This document shows, piece by piece, positions 9,992 through 19,392 of a stretch of 64,000 bases of DNA (position 1 is its first letter; each line of letters begins with the position of its first letter). The DNA is taken from NCBI RefSeq assembly GCF_000416985.1, contig NZ_ATDL01000012.1:145927-209926 (forward strand). The letters run 5' to 3'. The DNA comes from Sphingobacterium paucimobilis HER1398 (GTDB lineage: Bacteria; Bacteroidota; Bacteroidia; Sphingobacteriales; Sphingobacteriaceae). Position numbers and translations under genes: made by a program. The notes under the pieces were generated by a model. It saw only the letters and a list, made by a program, of their open reading frames with translations. It made no database searches and was not told the DNA's origin.

Positions 9992-12181
9992 ATGTCAAAC
10001 ATCAGATTCGAATCCGTAAATGCAGCCTCTTCTAGACATGCATTGCCAGAAGAAAAGGTTGTCACCAAAAGAGCTACTACTATTTTTGGTAAAAATGTTT
10101 TCACAAGCAACAAAATGAAAGATTTCTTACCAAAGAATACATTCAAGGAGTTGACAAAAGCAATTGAGATAGGCGAACCGATCTCTCGTGAGATCGCCGA
10201 GTTCATCTCCCAGGCCATGAAAACATGGGCTTTACAAAATGGCGTATCGCACTATACGCACTGGTTCCAACCATTAACAGGTAGCACTGCTGAAAAACAC
10301 GATGCTTTTTTCGAACCGGATGAAAATGGTGATGCTATTGAAAAATTCACTGCTGATGCTCTTGTACAGCAGGAGCCTGACGCTTCTTCTTTTCCTAATG
10401 GTGGTATCCGAAATACCTTTGAAGCTCGTGGCTATACAGCCTGGGACCCTTCCTCCCCTGCTTTCATCTATGAATCTGCAGCCGGAAAAACCCTATGTAT
10501 TCCCACCGTATTCGTTTCCTATACAGGTGAATCATTAGACTACAAAGCTCCCTTACTAAAAGCCGTCAATGCTATTGACAAGGCTGCGACTGATGTAGCC
10601 CAATACTTTGACAAGGCCGTCACTAAGATAAATACGTCCCTTGGAATAGAACAAGAATACTTCTTGGTTGATCTTTCTCTTTATAATGCTCGTCCGGACT
10701 TACAGTTGACAGGCCGTACCCTTTTTGGCCATATGTCGGCTAAAGGACAACAACTGGAAGACCACTACTTTGGTGCAATTCCCGAGCGTGTTCTCGCATT
10801 TATGGTCGATTTAGAAAATGAAGCCCTTAAATTAGGTATTCCATTGAAGACACGCCATAATGAGGTAGCTCCTTCTCAATTTGAATGTGCGCCGATGTTT
10901 GAGGAAATCAACCTTGCGATTGACCACAATCAATTGCTCATGAATGTGATGGAACAGGTGGCAATACGGCACAACTTCAAAGTATTGCTTCATGAAAAAC
11001 CATATTCTGGCGTTAATGGATCTGGAAAACACAACAACTGGTCACTAATAACCAATACGGGGATCAATTTACTCTCTCCAGGAAAAACACCGAAAACAAA
11101 CCTGATGTTCTTGACGTTCTTTGTAAATACAATCAAAGCCGTATATGAATATGCAGACCTTCTACGCGCTTCTATCGCCAGCCACAGTAACGATCATCGT
11201 TTGGGTGCCAACGAAGCGCCTCCGGCTATTATCTCTATCTTTTTAGGATCGCAACTTGACGAACTCTTAGATGAGATAGAATCGGCTCGAGTAGCGAAAA
11301 AAGTTAAATCGGAAGCTAATCTTTGGCATGGCATCCCTAAGATACCGGAATTAAAATTAGACAATACTGACCGTAACCGCACCTCACCTTTCGCTTTTAC
11401 AGGCAACAAGTTTGAATTCCGTGCTGTTGGTTCTTCAGCCAACTCAGCACTCCCTATGACTGTGCTTAACGCTATAGTCGCAGCGCAGCTTATCGAATTC
11501 AAAGTAGAGGTTGACAAACAAATAAAAAAAGGAACGAAAAAAGACCTGGCTATTCTCAATGTACTGCGCAAGTATATTAAAGATTCTAAAGCAATCCGTT
11601 TCGAGGGCAATGGTTACAGTGACGAATGGGCGCAAGAAGCCGAGCAAAGAGGACTGTCTAATATCAAGTCTACGCCTAAATCCCTGGATATATATATCAA
11701 AGACGAAACTATAGCGCTATTCGAGCGTCTTGGCATCTACTCCAAACGTGAATCCGAAGCTCGTCATGAGATATTACTCGAGAACTTCTATAAAAAACTA
11801 CAGATAGAGGCACGGGTTATTGGAGAGGTGGTCAACAGCCACATCGCACCTGCATGTTTTACCTACCAGAACGAATTAATCCAAAATGTTAAAGGGTTAA
11901 AAGATCTGGGTCTGCCTAAAGAAGCGTATTCTTCTCAACTAAATCTTGTAGAACGTATTTCCAAGCATGCAAATACAATCCTAGAACAATCCGAAGAAAT
12001 GCGTCAAGCACGTAAAAAAGCAAATACGATAGAAGACATGCGCGAAAAGGCAATTGCATATGATGAAGTTGTAAAACCATTTTTCGATGAAATACGCTAT
12101 CACGTCAACAAACTGGAGAAGATAGTCGATGACTCCAAATGGCCATTGCCAAAACTACGTGAACTTCTTTTTATACATTAA
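9992..12181 (+). CDS. glnN: Glutamine synthetase type III
   Basis: 729 residues from the ATG at 9992; an upstream TTG at 9938 is rejected because a promoter element covers it. The start MSNIRFESVNAASSR is that of type III enzymes, which at 720-730 residues are longer than GlnA. Catalytic-domain signatures are GIEQEYFLVD (metal and glutamate binding), NEVAPSQFECAPMFE, and VNGSGKHNNWSL (ATP/glutamate loop). It makes glutamine from glutamate, ammonia and ATP, forming a dodecamer in the cytoplasm, and is a common ammonia-assimilation enzyme in Bacteroidota. It is flanked by terminators on both sides, so it is monocistronic. Confidence 0.95.
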   Translation: MSNIRFESVNAASSRHALPEEKVVTKRATTIFGKNVFTSNKMKDFLPKNTFKELTKAIEIGEPISREIAEFISQAMKTWALQNGVSHYTHWFQPLTGSTAEKHDAFFEPDENGDAIEKFTADALVQQEPDASSFPNGGIRNTFEARGYTAWDPSSPAFIYESAAGKTLCIPTVFVSYTGESLDYKAPLLKAVNAIDKAATDVAQYFDKAVTKINTSLGIEQEYFLVDLSLYNARPDLQLTGRTLFGHMSAKGQQLEDHYFGAIPERVLAFMVDLENEALKLGIPLKTRHNEVAPSQFECAPMFEEINLAIDHNQLLMNVMEQVAIRHNFKVLLHEKPYSGVNGSGKHNNWSLITNTGINLLSPGKTPKTNLMFLTFFVNTIKAVYEYADLLRASIASHSNDHRLGANEAPPAIISIFLGSQLDELLDEIESARVAKKVKSEANLWHGIPKIPELKLDNTDRNRTSPFAFTGNKFEFRAVGSSANSALPMTVLNAIVAAQLIEFKVEVDKQIKKGTKKDLAILNVLRKYIKDSKAIRFEGNGYSDEWAQEAEQRGLSNIKSTPKSLDIYIKDETIALFERLGIYSKRESEARHEILLENFYKKLQIEARVIGEVVNSHIAPACFTYQNELIQNVKGLKDLGLPKEAYSSQLNLVERISKHANTILEQSEEMRQARKKANTIEDMREKAIAYDEVVKPFFDEIRYHVNKLEKIVDDSKWPLPKLRELLFIH

Positions 12182-12205
12182 GAAATAAGCACACATCAAC
12201 AGATA

Positions 12206-12238
12206 GAGAGGCTCCCTAAAACCGGAGTCTCTTTTTCT
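12206..12238 (+). terminator. Terminator after glnN
   Basis: GAGGCTCC (12208-12215) pairs with GGAGTCTC (12224-12231), with one wobble and flanking A-T pairs, followed by TTTTTCTTT. Confidence 0.8.
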
Positions 12239-12358
12239 TTATACCTCTTCAAAGACTTAACCATACGATATTTTCAATAATTACACAGGTTATTATTCAT
12301 ACAAAGGTAGTTTATTCGACTTTTATTGCTAATTTTCGACAATACATAGTAAAAAAAC

Positions 12359-13102
12359 ATGAAAACAATAGGAATTATCCCTGCGCGATACGATTCTACT
12401 AGATTTCCCGGCAAACCGCTGGTTGATATCGCTGGGCAAAGCATGATACAACGGGTATATAATCAAGCCAAGCATACATCCTCTTTAAGTGAAGTTATTG
12501 TTGCTACAGATGATCAACGGATATATGACCATATCAAGAGTTTTGGAGGAAATGTTGTCATGACAAAACGGGAACATCAATCCGGAACCGACCGGTGCGC
12601 AGAGGTCATTGAAAATATTCAAGGATTTGATATCGTTATCAATATCCAAGGTGACGAACCCTTCATTGATCCACAGCAAATTGATCTATTGAGTTCGTGT
12701 TTTGCGCAGCCCGACACCCAGATAGCGACATTGGTTCGTAAGGTGGAAGACATAGATGAATTATTCAATGAAAACAAACCCAAGGTCGTATTGCGTAAAG
12801 ATGGACAAGCTATTTACTTTTCCAGACAGGCTATTCCTTTTTTGAGAGGAACAAAAAAAGAAGATTGGTTAAAATCACGCCCTTACTACAACCATATCGG
12901 AATATATGGCTATCGAGTCAATATTCTGACAGAGCTTGCCAATCTGCCTTATTCCGATTTGGAAGCCATGGAAGGTCTCGAACAATTGCGCTGGCTGGAT
13001 AACGGTTACAACATACATACAGCTGTGTCAAACCATACAAACGATGCGATAGACACACCAGAAGACCTGCAGCACATTATAAGAAAATATTTCAACAGTT
13101 GA
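12359..13102 (+). CDS. kdsB: 3-deoxy-manno-octulosonate cytidylyltransferase
   Basis: 247 residues, full length. It activates Kdo with CTP to give CMP-Kdo for the lipopolysaccharide inner core. Visible motifs are the N-terminal nucleotide-binding IPARYDSTRFPGKPL, the SGTDRCAEVI stretch and NIQGDEPFIDP. CMP-Kdo synthetase acts in the cytoplasm and shows that the organism builds Kdo-containing LPS. It is monocistronic here. A perfect 13-bp hairpin covers its stop codon and separates it from the convergent aldo/keto reductase gene. Confidence 0.96.
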   Translation: MKTIGIIPARYDSTRFPGKPLVDIAGQSMIQRVYNQAKHTSSLSEVIVATDDQRIYDHIKSFGGNVVMTKREHQSGTDRCAEVIENIQGFDIVINIQGDEPFIDPQQIDLLSSCFAQPDTQIATLVRKVEDIDELFNENKPKVVLRKDGQAIYFSRQAIPFLRGTKKEDWLKSRPYYNHIGIYGYRVNILTELANLPYSDLEAMEGLEQLRWLDNGYNIHTAVSNHTNDAIDTPEDLQHIIRKYFNS

Positions 13103-13128
13103 GGCTAATGGCATTTAGCCTCAACTGT
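13095..13128. terminator. Hairpin between convergent kdsB and aldo/keto reductase genes
   Basis: ACAGTTGAGGCTA (13095-13107) and TAGCCTCAACTGT (13116-13128) are perfect complements with an 8-base loop. Neither side has a good T-run, so it may be a weak bidirectional terminator or an RNA 3'-end stabiliser. It includes the kdsB stop codon. Confidence 0.5.
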
Positions 13129-13129
13129 A

Positions 13130-14023
13130 TTATCGATGTGATGTGTAGAACAAGGGAACTCCCAATGCGGCTACTTTATCTCCGTCCAGTCCTTCCATCT
13201 CCCTATAGGCACTCATCAACTCATTAAACTGCGAAACAGTACGCGCTCCAATCAATGCACTGCTCACTGCACCATGCCGCAATACGTAAAAGAGTGCAAC
13301 AGCAATAGTCGATACGCCCTGTTCAGAAGCTACCTGTGCGACCCTGGTTTGAACATCAGCCACTGTGCCTGCATCAAGCCCCAGGTATTCTTTAGCAGCT
13401 TTGTCTATTAACATTCCCTGTGCCAAGGTCCCTCTCCCAATGATACCGACATGTTGTTCTTCTAAGAAATCCAGATACTCCTCAGGTCTCGTGTCCAACA
13501 CGCTGAATTGCATCATATTGGACACCATATTCCCCATTTGGGCATACGGTTTAAAAACATTAGGCCTGATAGAAGAAAGTCCATAAGCTCTGATTTTTCC
13601 TGCCTCTTTTAACCTTTCAAAAGTATCTACTACATCATCAAAATCATCCCCTATGGTCCCCCCGTGCAATTGATAGAGATCGATATAATCAGTCTGTAAC
13701 CGCTTCAATGAAGCATCTATTGCCGTATGGATATAAGCTTTAGAAACATTCCATCCCCATCCACGACCGTCCTCATTCCAGACATTGCCCACTTTCGTAG
13801 CCAATACGATATCCTTCCTAAATTCCTTTATCCCCTCTCCCAAGAGCTTTTCATTTTCCCCTTTGGCGTACAGGTCTGCAGTATCAAAATAACGGATCCC
13901 CTCCTCATAAGCAGTTTGGATCAACTGCAAATCAGACAGTCTATCTTCCAGGGACAAAGACATGGCTCCAAAACCGAGAGCCGACACTTTCAGTTCAGAT
14001 CTCCCCAGCTTATTCAGCTGCAT
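13130..14023 (-). CDS. Aldo/keto reductase
   Basis: 297 residues with the (beta/alpha)8 fold of the aldo/keto reductases. The catalytic tetrad is visible as Asp47 and Tyr52 in YFDTADLY, Lys77 in ATKVGN and His120 in LYQLHGG. It should reduce carbonyls with NADPH; the substrate is unknown, and the sequence is closest in style to the YajO/Tas-like group. It overlaps the FKBP gene upstream by 14 bases and is the last gene of a three-gene operon (glycosyltransferase, FKBP, reductase). Confidence 0.9.
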   Translation of the reverse strand: MQLNKLGRSELKVSALGFGAMSLSLEDRLSDLQLIQTAYEEGIRYFDTADLYAKGENEKLLGEGIKEFRKDIVLATKVGNVWNEDGRGWGWNVSKAYIHTAIDASLKRLQTDYIDLYQLHGGTIGDDFDDVVDTFERLKEAGKIRAYGLSSIRPNVFKPYAQMGNMVSNMMQFSVLDTRPEEYLDFLEEQHVGIIGRGTLAQGMLIDKAAKEYLGLDAGTVADVQTRVAQVASEQGVSTIAVALFYVLRHGAVSSALIGARTVSQFNELMSAYREMEGLDGDKVAALGVPLFYTSHR

Positions 14024-14783
14024 CTCTACCCTTGATTTCTAACAATTCTACTTCAAAAATCAACGGACTGAATGGCGGAATTCCCCCTGTGCCACGCTCT
14101 CCGTAAGCTAAATTATAAGGAATGAAAAACCTGAATTTAGATCCCACTTTCATTAAAGGAATCCCTATTTGCCAACCTTTGATCACTCCGGTCAAACGGA
14201 GACTTAGCGGTTCATTGCGATCATAAGTACTGTCAAATTTATCACCATTGGGCAGGGTTCCTAAATAATGAACCAGCACCTCGTCCGATGCAGTTGGCTG
14301 TGCACCTTCCCCCTGGACCAACACCTCATATTGCACACCTTCATCGGTCACTTTAATATTCGGATTCAGTTTATTCTTGGCAAGAAAATCTTCTCCAGGC
14401 TTGCGGAGCTCTGCATTCTTCTGCTCCATCATCTTACGCATAGAGGATTGAATTACTTCCGAACTCTGATCTTCAGTCAATAGCACTCCACTACCCTTGA
14501 AATAAGCCGATATGCCTTCGGACAACATTTTCAAATCCAGTTCAAACCCATTTGCTTTCAACGATCTCGCGATATCGGTACCCAAAGCATAAGACAATGA
14601 ATCTTTATCCGTCTTTAAAACCACCGCATTCGTGGGAACAGCTTTTTTAGGAGAAGATCGTGTCGCAGACTGCGTACTCGATTTAGCTCTTACGGGTGTC
14701 TTTTTTGTACTTGTCTGCGCATTGGTAATACACAACGAAGCTCCGCCAACAAGGGCAAGAGCACATGCTACTTTAAATTTCAT
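14010..14783 (-). CDS. FKBP-type peptidyl-prolyl isomerase, exported
   Basis: 257 residues. A signal peptide (about 1-22) is followed by a Thr/Lys/Ser-rich linker, an FKBP N-terminal dimerisation domain (about 60-140) starting KDSLSYALGTDIARS, and the FKBP catalytic domain (about 160-255) with VLVHYLGTLPNGDKFDSTYD and IPYNLAYGERGTGGIPPFSP. The layout matches FkpA/Mip-type periplasmic foldases. It overlaps the upstream glycosyltransferase gene by four bases and the downstream reductase by 14, so translation is likely coupled. No substrate can be inferred from the neighbours. Confidence 0.92.
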   Translation of the reverse strand: MKFKVACALALVGGASLCITNAQTSTKKTPVRAKSSTQSATRSSPKKAVPTNAVVLKTDKDSLSYALGTDIARSLKANGFELDLKMLSEGISAYFKGSGVLLTEDQSSEVIQSSMRKMMEQKNAELRKPGEDFLAKNKLNPNIKVTDEGVQYEVLVQGEGAQPTASDEVLVHYLGTLPNGDKFDSTYDRNEPLSLRLTGVIKGWQIGIPLMKVGSKFRFFIPYNLAYGERGTGGIPPFSPLIFEVELLEIKGRDAAE

Positions 14784-15766
14784 TTATGGTTATTTACAAT
14801 TGTTTCTATAATAGACATCGTATGATTGGGATAATCCACCCTTACGTGACTATTATCATTGAGCCATAGCTCAATATCATATTCATATTTTTTCTTCAGG
14901 CTTTTGATGACAGGCACTCCCATTTTTTCCAGAGCAGCAGCATTGAGATGCTGTTCGTACTGATTCTTCATCGGAATAACGAGGATCTTTTTACCAAGAT
15001 ACAGCGCTTCTGCAGGAGTTTCAAAACCAGCACCGCACAATACCCCTTCTGATGAGGCCATACTTTTTATGAAAGCTTCACTATTAATAGGATTGATGCT
15101 GACATTTTTATAGCGCAAAGACTTGTTGTTGTGCTTAGAAAACACCTCCCATTTAGCACCTTCAAACTTAGTCAGATGTTTTAACAAATGTGCATCATCA
15201 TAGGACGGCAGATATACCGTATAGTGCCCGTCGTTCGTTGGTTCCAGATTGCGGATAGACTCTCGTATCACTGGAGTGTATACGGATCTATGATAAGATT
15301 GAAAATGGAAGCCATAAGCATCGGATACCGGCGCATAATTTTTCATGATGAATTTTCCCATCAGATCTCCTTCCTCCGGCTTGGGACTGTCCGGGTGCAA
15401 TGCTCCAATCTGATGACTCAATCCAATACAGCGTATATCCTTTGTATGGCAGGCCCATGCTGTAATAGGTTCAAAATCATTGATAACCAGATCATACTTT
15501 TCTACAGGCACAGAATTTATCTCTTGGATAAACTTCCGTATGGTGGAGCTCATAAAAGTCTTCCATAAATCGACTCCGCCGCTCTTACCAAAAATAAAAC
15601 TCAATCCATGTAGTCGATATTTTATCTCGAAAGGCAAAGGAATATCCGCTTGAATACCGCTAATCAATACGTCCACTTCACCAAATTGCTGCAAGCAGGG
15701 GATTACATCCATTGCTCGACAAAGATGCCCGTTTCCGGTTCCTTGTATGGCGTACAATATCTTCAT
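14780..15766 (-). CDS. Glycosyltransferase family protein (MurG/UGT-like GT-B fold)
   Basis: 328 residues. The N-terminal loop YAIQGTGNGHLCRAM is the GT-B glycine-rich motif seen as GGTGGH in MurG. The C-terminal nucleotide-sugar half holds GAGFETPAEALYLGKKIL followed by MKNQYEQHLNAAALEKMGV, the donor-binding pattern of UGT/MurG enzymes. It lacks membrane segments. Proteins of this type are widespread in Bacteroidota and usually uncharacterised. It is first in a tightly overlapping operon with the FKBP and reductase genes. Donor and acceptor are unknown. Confidence 0.75.
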   Translation of the reverse strand: MKILYAIQGTGNGHLCRAMDVIPCLQQFGEVDVLISGIQADIPLPFEIKYRLHGLSFIFGKSGGVDLWKTFMSSTIRKFIQEINSVPVEKYDLVINDFEPITAWACHTKDIRCIGLSHQIGALHPDSPKPEEGDLMGKFIMKNYAPVSDAYGFHFQSYHRSVYTPVIRESIRNLEPTNDGHYTVYLPSYDDAHLLKHLTKFEGAKWEVFSKHNNKSLRYKNVSINPINSEAFIKSMASSEGVLCGAGFETPAEALYLGKKILVIPMKNQYEQHLNAAALEKMGVPVIKSLKKKYEYDIELWLNDNSHVRVDYPNHTMSIIETIVNNHK

Positions 15767-15881
15767 TTTTCATCTATAGTAAATCGAAAATACTGTTTTT
15801 TTTTCATTTGACATCCATTCATTTATTAAATTATGGTTAAGCCTTTTATTTCACTACCTTTAAGCTTATAACCAATACATT

Positions 15882-16817
15882 ATGAAACCAACTATATATC
15901 TGGCTATCGGTGTATTCCTGAGCATTTCACTTTCATCTTGGGGTTTCTATGCACATAAAAAGATAAACGAAACGGCCGTCTTTCTCTTGCCAACAGACAT
16001 GGCATTCTTCTTCAAGAAAAACATCAAGATCATAACAGAAAAAGCTGTTGATGCGGACAAGCGCTGCTATATAGACACCGTGGAGAGCCCCCGGCACTTC
16101 ATTGATTTGGATCGCTATGAGGATATTGACACACTCCCCATACACTGGAGTAAAGCTGTAGAAAAGTTCAGTGAGCGCAGATTGATAGCACAGGGCGTCG
16201 TACCTTGGCAGATTGTCAGAACCTATCAAAACCTTGTCAGTGCTTTTAAAGTCAAAAATGAAAGGAAAATCATTCAACACAGTGCCGACCTTGGGCATTA
16301 CATAGCCGATGCCCATGTACCATTACACACCAGCAGCAACTACAATGGCCAATACACCGATCAGATCGGCATACATGCTTTTTGGGAGACAAGACTGCCC
16401 GAAATGTTTTCCAAAGACTACAACTACTTCATAAAAAGTGCTGATTATGTGGCTGACCCACTGAAAACGGCATGGCAAATAGTTAGAGCGAGCAATGCCC
16501 TGGTAGATTCCGTATTACACATTGAAAAGGAGCTATCACTATTATTTAAAGAATCGGAGAGAAAGGGATATATAGAAAGAAACAGTCAATTAATATACAC
16601 TTACTCGGATGCCTATGCCACACGCTACCACCAGTCGCTCAATGGAATGGTAGAGAGACGACTAAGGGCCTCTATACTGCAAGTCGCTTCATTTTGGTAC
16701 TCCGCCTGGATAGATGCCGGTCAACCTTCGCTATCCAATTTAAAAATAAACGAAGCAGAATTTACGCCGATACCTACAACAGGGCAAAAATCACTCGGTC
16801 GCGAAGAATGGCATTGA
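15882..16817 (+). CDS. Zinc-dependent phospholipase C / S1-P1 nuclease-like protein
   Basis: 311 residues with a signal peptide (about 1-19) ending just before WGFYAHKKIN. In this fold the mature protein begins with a tryptophan that ligates zinc, and a Trp sits there. Further ligand candidates are His in SPRHFIDLD, the HYIADAHVPLHT stretch and GIHAFWETRLPEMF, all typical of the trinuclear zinc phospholipase C/P1 nuclease superfamily. It probably acts in the periplasm or outside the cell on phospholipids or nucleic acids. It converges on the gliding-type protein gene with eight bases between stops. A near-consensus TACCTTTA lies upstream. Confidence 0.75.
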   Translation: MKPTIYLAIGVFLSISLSSWGFYAHKKINETAVFLLPTDMAFFFKKNIKIITEKAVDADKRCYIDTVESPRHFIDLDRYEDIDTLPIHWSKAVEKFSERRLIAQGVVPWQIVRTYQNLVSAFKVKNERKIIQHSADLGHYIADAHVPLHTSSNYNGQYTDQIGIHAFWETRLPEMFSKDYNYFIKSADYVADPLKTAWQIVRASNALVDSVLHIEKELSLLFKESERKGYIERNSQLIYTYSDAYATRYHQSLNGMVERRLRASILQVASFWYSAWIDAGQPSLSNLKINEAEFTPIPTTGQKSLGREEWH

Positions 16818-16825
16818 TACAATCA

Positions 16826-19252
16826 TCATTTCGCAAAACCAGTTGCCGAAGTCAATATCATAAGCGCCCCCTTATTAACAACGGGGCGTTGTCCATATCT
16901 ACTCCCCTTGAACACGTAGAAATAGACTCCATTTGTCACACTTGATGGGACGATCCAATCATTTTTATAATTGCTCGATGCAAAAATAATTCGTCCTGTA
17001 CGATCCAATACACTGACTTCGACCTGATCAAAAACAGAAAGTCCTATAATCTCAAATGTATCATTTTTAGAATCACCATTAGGAGTGATCGTATTCGGAA
17101 TGAACAATCCTTTTACCTGTAAAGTAACAGTGGCAATATTTGACCAATTGCCATTGCCATCCTTGATCTGATAGGTAAATCTATCTGTCCCCACGTATTG
17201 ATCATACGCTTCATAGATCCACCCTCCGTCTGCATCTTTATAAAGGTTCCCCTGGCTGGGATATTCCAGAATACGTATACTTTCTTTATCCAAATAAGTA
17301 TGTTCAACAAAATCATTATTGGTGATATCCAACACTTGAGCGGTATTGTATACTATTTCAAACGAATCATCTTTTGCCACAGGAGCCGTTCTTAGTATCT
17401 GTAGATATACTTTATTGGCCACCTTTGCGGTGTCACCCTCAGCAGCCAGTCGATAAGAAAACTCATCCGTACCGACATAAGTCGCATCCGTGACCGTATA
17501 CGTAGCTGTCGTACCAGTCAATACAAGCTGACCATACACAGGAGAATCTACAATCTCGATTTTCGTTGGAGTAGCGTCATTTCTCCTTTCAACAACCAGA
17601 TCAAAAATAGCCTCTTTGCCCTGATATAACGTAATATACTGTTCCTTTACTTCGGGAAATGCTTCCCCCTCGTCTACAGGAACTTTCTCCCCTACACTAA
17701 TGGTTTCTACGACTTCGGCTTGCAGCAGACTTGCATAAGTCCATGTATCCATCACGCGGTCATTCCCATAACTGAAAGCCCCATACCCATTGTTAGTAGT
17801 CCCTTGTATGTGCTCGGTCTCCCTATAGGTGCCCCAGCGATGCCCATCCACGCGACTGGGAGTGCCTACCTTATTGACCCGAGGTCTTGACACCTCGCTT
17901 GGTTGTCCCCCTGTGATATCCGAATCGTCCCAAAACATAACAGCATCACTGTGCGTACTGCCATCTATATTGATCCTATCCACAATGATACCATTGGGAT
18001 TAATCTCCATATCAAAATAAGGAAAATGTATTTCTCCTTTAATCAAGGACACCGAAATACCTATCGAATAGTTAGTTCCCTCGGGCACAAAACGACCATC
18101 ACCATCCAGCCCATCCCAAAAAAAGCGATTTACCCCCTCCTTGGCTTCCACCGTGATTTCGCGATTCGCAAAAAGTATGTTTGTTGATTTTGAACTTATA
18201 ACAACCTTATAACGGCCCTTACAATTGGTTTGAAAACTCAAAAAAGTACCTTCTTTACGAAGTTGATTGCCAGCACCGTTCTCTCGAACTATCCCAATAT
18301 CCTGGACTGATATAACCTGCTGCGTATTAAAAAGCCAGCTCTTACCTCCTGGAAATGCCCCCTGACTCTCCTTTGGCATCCCGCTATCCGGCAAATTATA
18401 AAACATTTTGTGGGTGACGTGAAGTCCCTGATCCTCTTCATTGGGGTTATGAAAAAGTGCGACAGACTGCTGATTGGCACTTTTGTAGGTAGGCGTACCT
18501 TTCCTGTCCAAAATGCCCGAACTGTTAACAAAATAGGCAAAATCAACACCATGACTCCCATTTCCATTGACGTGGTAAATATATCCATCGTTTGTCAACA
18601 CATAGTTTTGTCCGTAAAAAGCACCATCCCGCTGCGCCAAGCTCTCTCTTGAGATATGTAACTGCAGGATAGAGACAAAAACTCGCCCAGCCAGCCAAGC
18701 TGTATTATCCCTATTCCGAACCGACACATCCCAGGCCGCAATAAGACTTCCTATCCTATGCTGTGTCCAGTCTGCATCAGCTTTGACACTCGGTACTTCG
18801 GTCAGCGCTATACTACGCGGGTCATCATCAGGAGACCTGAATTCGATAGACCATATTCCGGTCTGCCCCATGCCTACAGGCACTTCAAACGGGGTATAGC
18901 CGATTCTAGGCCCAGCCAGTTCAGCCTTACGGCTGGAGCCGTCCATGGCTACAATACGGCCTACATCATTTGCATCTGTTTGATATTGAATTCCATCTGG
19001 AGAAGTTATCCAGATTCTGCCCTGCCCAATATTTTGGGCGCTTGAGGCGACTGCAATAGTCTCCCCTTCCACAGCGTAGACATAATGCGCAGCTCTATTG
19101 GCGAAAGCATCCCTCCCAACAGGCAATGAGACTAAAAAAGCCCGATTGCCTTCAACCTTATCAGGGTACAAATCTTTTGACCCCTCTCCGAAAACGCTAT
19201 TCATCCAACAAAACAGGCCCATTAGTAGGAGCATGTTCCATTTCATTTTCAT
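16826..19252 (-). CDS. Large surface protein with gliding-motility-associated C-terminal domain
   Basis: 808 residues from the ATG at 19252, which starts directly at the signal peptide (MKMKWNMLLLMGLFCWMNS); an ORF start further upstream would put 21 extra residues before it. The middle has two bacterial Ig/cadherin-like domains; the second begins APVAKDDSFEIVYNT with a DITNND motif. The last 85 residues carry FIPNTITPNGDSKNDTFEI and SVLDRTGRIIF, the type B sorting domain recognised by the type IX secretion system, and then a short extra tail. It is probably exported across the outer membrane and held at the surface or released. Its ligand is unknown. Confidence 0.85.
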   Translation of the reverse strand: MKMKWNMLLLMGLFCWMNSVFGEGSKDLYPDKVEGNRAFLVSLPVGRDAFANRAAHYVYAVEGETIAVASSAQNIGQGRIWITSPDGIQYQTDANDVGRIVAMDGSSRKAELAGPRIGYTPFEVPVGMGQTGIWSIEFRSPDDDPRSIALTEVPSVKADADWTQHRIGSLIAAWDVSVRNRDNTAWLAGRVFVSILQLHISRESLAQRDGAFYGQNYVLTNDGYIYHVNGNGSHGVDFAYFVNSSGILDRKGTPTYKSANQQSVALFHNPNEEDQGLHVTHKMFYNLPDSGMPKESQGAFPGGKSWLFNTQQVISVQDIGIVRENGAGNQLRKEGTFLSFQTNCKGRYKVVISSKSTNILFANREITVEAKEGVNRFFWDGLDGDGRFVPEGTNYSIGISVSLIKGEIHFPYFDMEINPNGIIVDRINIDGSTHSDAVMFWDDSDITGGQPSEVSRPRVNKVGTPSRVDGHRWGTYRETEHIQGTTNNGYGAFSYGNDRVMDTWTYASLLQAEVVETISVGEKVPVDEGEAFPEVKEQYITLYQGKEAIFDLVVERRNDATPTKIEIVDSPVYGQLVLTGTTATYTVTDATYVGTDEFSYRLAAEGDTAKVANKVYLQILRTAPVAKDDSFEIVYNTAQVLDITNNDFVEHTYLDKESIRILEYPSQGNLYKDADGGWIYEAYDQYVGTDRFTYQIKDGNGNWSNIATVTLQVKGLFIPNTITPNGDSKNDTFEIIGLSVFDQVEVSVLDRTGRIIFASSNYKNDWIVPSSVTNGVYFYVFKGSRYGQRPVVNKGALMILTSATGFAK

Positions 19253-19284
19253 AGCATAGATAGATGTGTCCAAGTGGACTGTAT

Positions 19285-19292
19285 CAAATATA
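19285..19292 (-). promoter_or_regulatory. -7 element for the gliding-type surface protein gene
   Basis: On the minus strand TATATTTG (19292-19285) matches TAnnTTTG, 32 bases before the ATG at 19252. This supports the shorter start, since a start at 19315 would lie upstream of the promoter. Confidence 0.45.
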
Positions 19293-19363
19293 ATATTTTC
19301 GTAATAAAAATACAACAGCAGAATTTAAAGTTTTTAAATAGCCAATCGTTGGTTTATTTATAT

Positions 19364-19371
19364 TAACTTTG
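19364..19371 (+). promoter_or_regulatory. -7 promoter element of queE
   Basis: TAACTTTG matches TAnnTTTG and ends 21 bases before the ATG at 19393. It overlaps an in-frame TTG at 19369, which is therefore not the start. Confidence 0.5.
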
Positions 19372-19392
19372 CCCCCTGTTAAATTCAACACA

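Noticed and set aside
19253..19315. The longer N-terminus for the gliding-type surface protein.
   Set aside because: It places 21 polar and aromatic residues before an evident signal peptide and starts upstream of the likely -7 element at 19285-19292.
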